In this document: positions 42,442 to 42,510 of the stretch, one piece after another
How positions within the stretch are numbered: position 1 is the stretch's first letter
How the letters are laid out: the number at the start of each line of letters is the position of its first letter
Source of the DNA: Streptacidiphilus melanogenes
Lineage (GTDB): Bacteria > Actinomycetota > Actinomycetes > Streptomycetales > Streptomycetaceae
Reading direction: 5' to 3'
Assembly (NCBI RefSeq): GCF_000787835.1
Contig: NZ_BBPP01000055.1
Location: 1-42,510 of the forward strand
Length of the DNA: 42,510 nucleotides
Translations under genes and position numbers: made by a program
The notes under the pieces: generated by a model
Databases searched by the model: none
Told to the model about the DNA's origin: nothing
The model's input: only the letters and a program-made list of their open reading frames with translations

Positions 42442-42510
42442 TCAGTACTGTTCGGTCTCGAGGAAGCTCGCGTCCGCATCGCCGAAGGAGGCGGCGGTCG
42501 GGTCGAATCT
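42442..42510 (-). CDS. C-terminal end of a gene entering from the right edge
   Basis: The minus strand reads FDPTAASFGDADASFLETEQ followed by Tyr and TGA (42442-42444), with strongly GC-ending codons. Only 22 codons are visible and I do not recognise them. Confidence 0.35.
   Translation of the reverse strand, partial: RFDPTAASFGDADASFLETEQY

Noticed and set aside
1-42510. tRNA, rRNA or riboswitch genes
   Set aside because: No cloverleaf-type structure with a TTCGA-type loop and CCA-proximal stem, and no conserved riboswitch core, was seen on reading; a dedicated covariance search was not possible.

Overview
High-GC actinomycete DNA, most likely from a streptomycete (Streptomyces or Kitasatospora type). 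The codon bias is strongly GC at third positions, GTG and TTG starts are common, mycothiol-type and ECF41 genes are present, and the insertion sequences are of types common in Streptomyces. The window looks like a chromosome-arm or other accessory region. Many genes are decayed, and at least ten transposase genes or fragments (IS5, IS110, IS630, IS1380, IS200/IS605 and an integrase scrap) separate short islands of intact genes.

1-12.5 kb is a polymorphic-toxin area. It holds the end of an NlpC/P60 hydrolase, a candidate immunity gene (784-1773), and a full-length secreted Rhs protein on the minus strand ending in a PD-(D/E)XK nuclease-like domain (1838-8338). The first two converge with the Rhs gene on a shared hairpin terminator. 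On the plus strand follow two displaced toxin C-terminal modules: a papain-like toxin with a frameshift plus a small putative immunity gene (9320-10088), and an orphan Rhs tip with a DNA/RNA endonuclease-like domain plus a SUKH immunity gene (10525-12504). Another SUKH gene (19143-19667) and a truncated immunity-like gene (41758-42195) lie elsewhere.

12.5-24 kb holds IS110, IS5 and IS630 remnants, two overlapping membrane-protein genes with a larger membrane protein downstream (13745-16109), a decayed SDR/TetR pair, a membrane-anchored WD40 protein, an intact IS1380 transposase and a divergent tnpA/tnpB IS200/IS605 element.

24-32.7 kb is metabolic and redox cargo. It holds a secreted GH59 galactosylceramidase-like enzyme with a ricin-type lectin domain, a broken HxlR regulator, a DJ-1/PfpI protein, a small secreted protein, a SnoaL-like protein, a fused SDR/LysR deletion scar, a divergent extra SecY paralogue, a maleylpyruvate-isomerase-family protein and a VOC fragment.

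32.7-42.5 kb holds a TPR protein built of near-identical 126-bp repeats, a MerR regulator divergent from a glycosyltransferase with a MerR-type 19-bp-spacer promoter between them, a carboxymuconolactone decarboxylase/ECF41 sigma operon preceded by a good match to the ECF41 promoter, an intact IS5-family element with CTAG target duplication, a secreted TAP-like peptidase, and further remnants.

All assignments were made by reading translated sequence and motifs. No database search was run.
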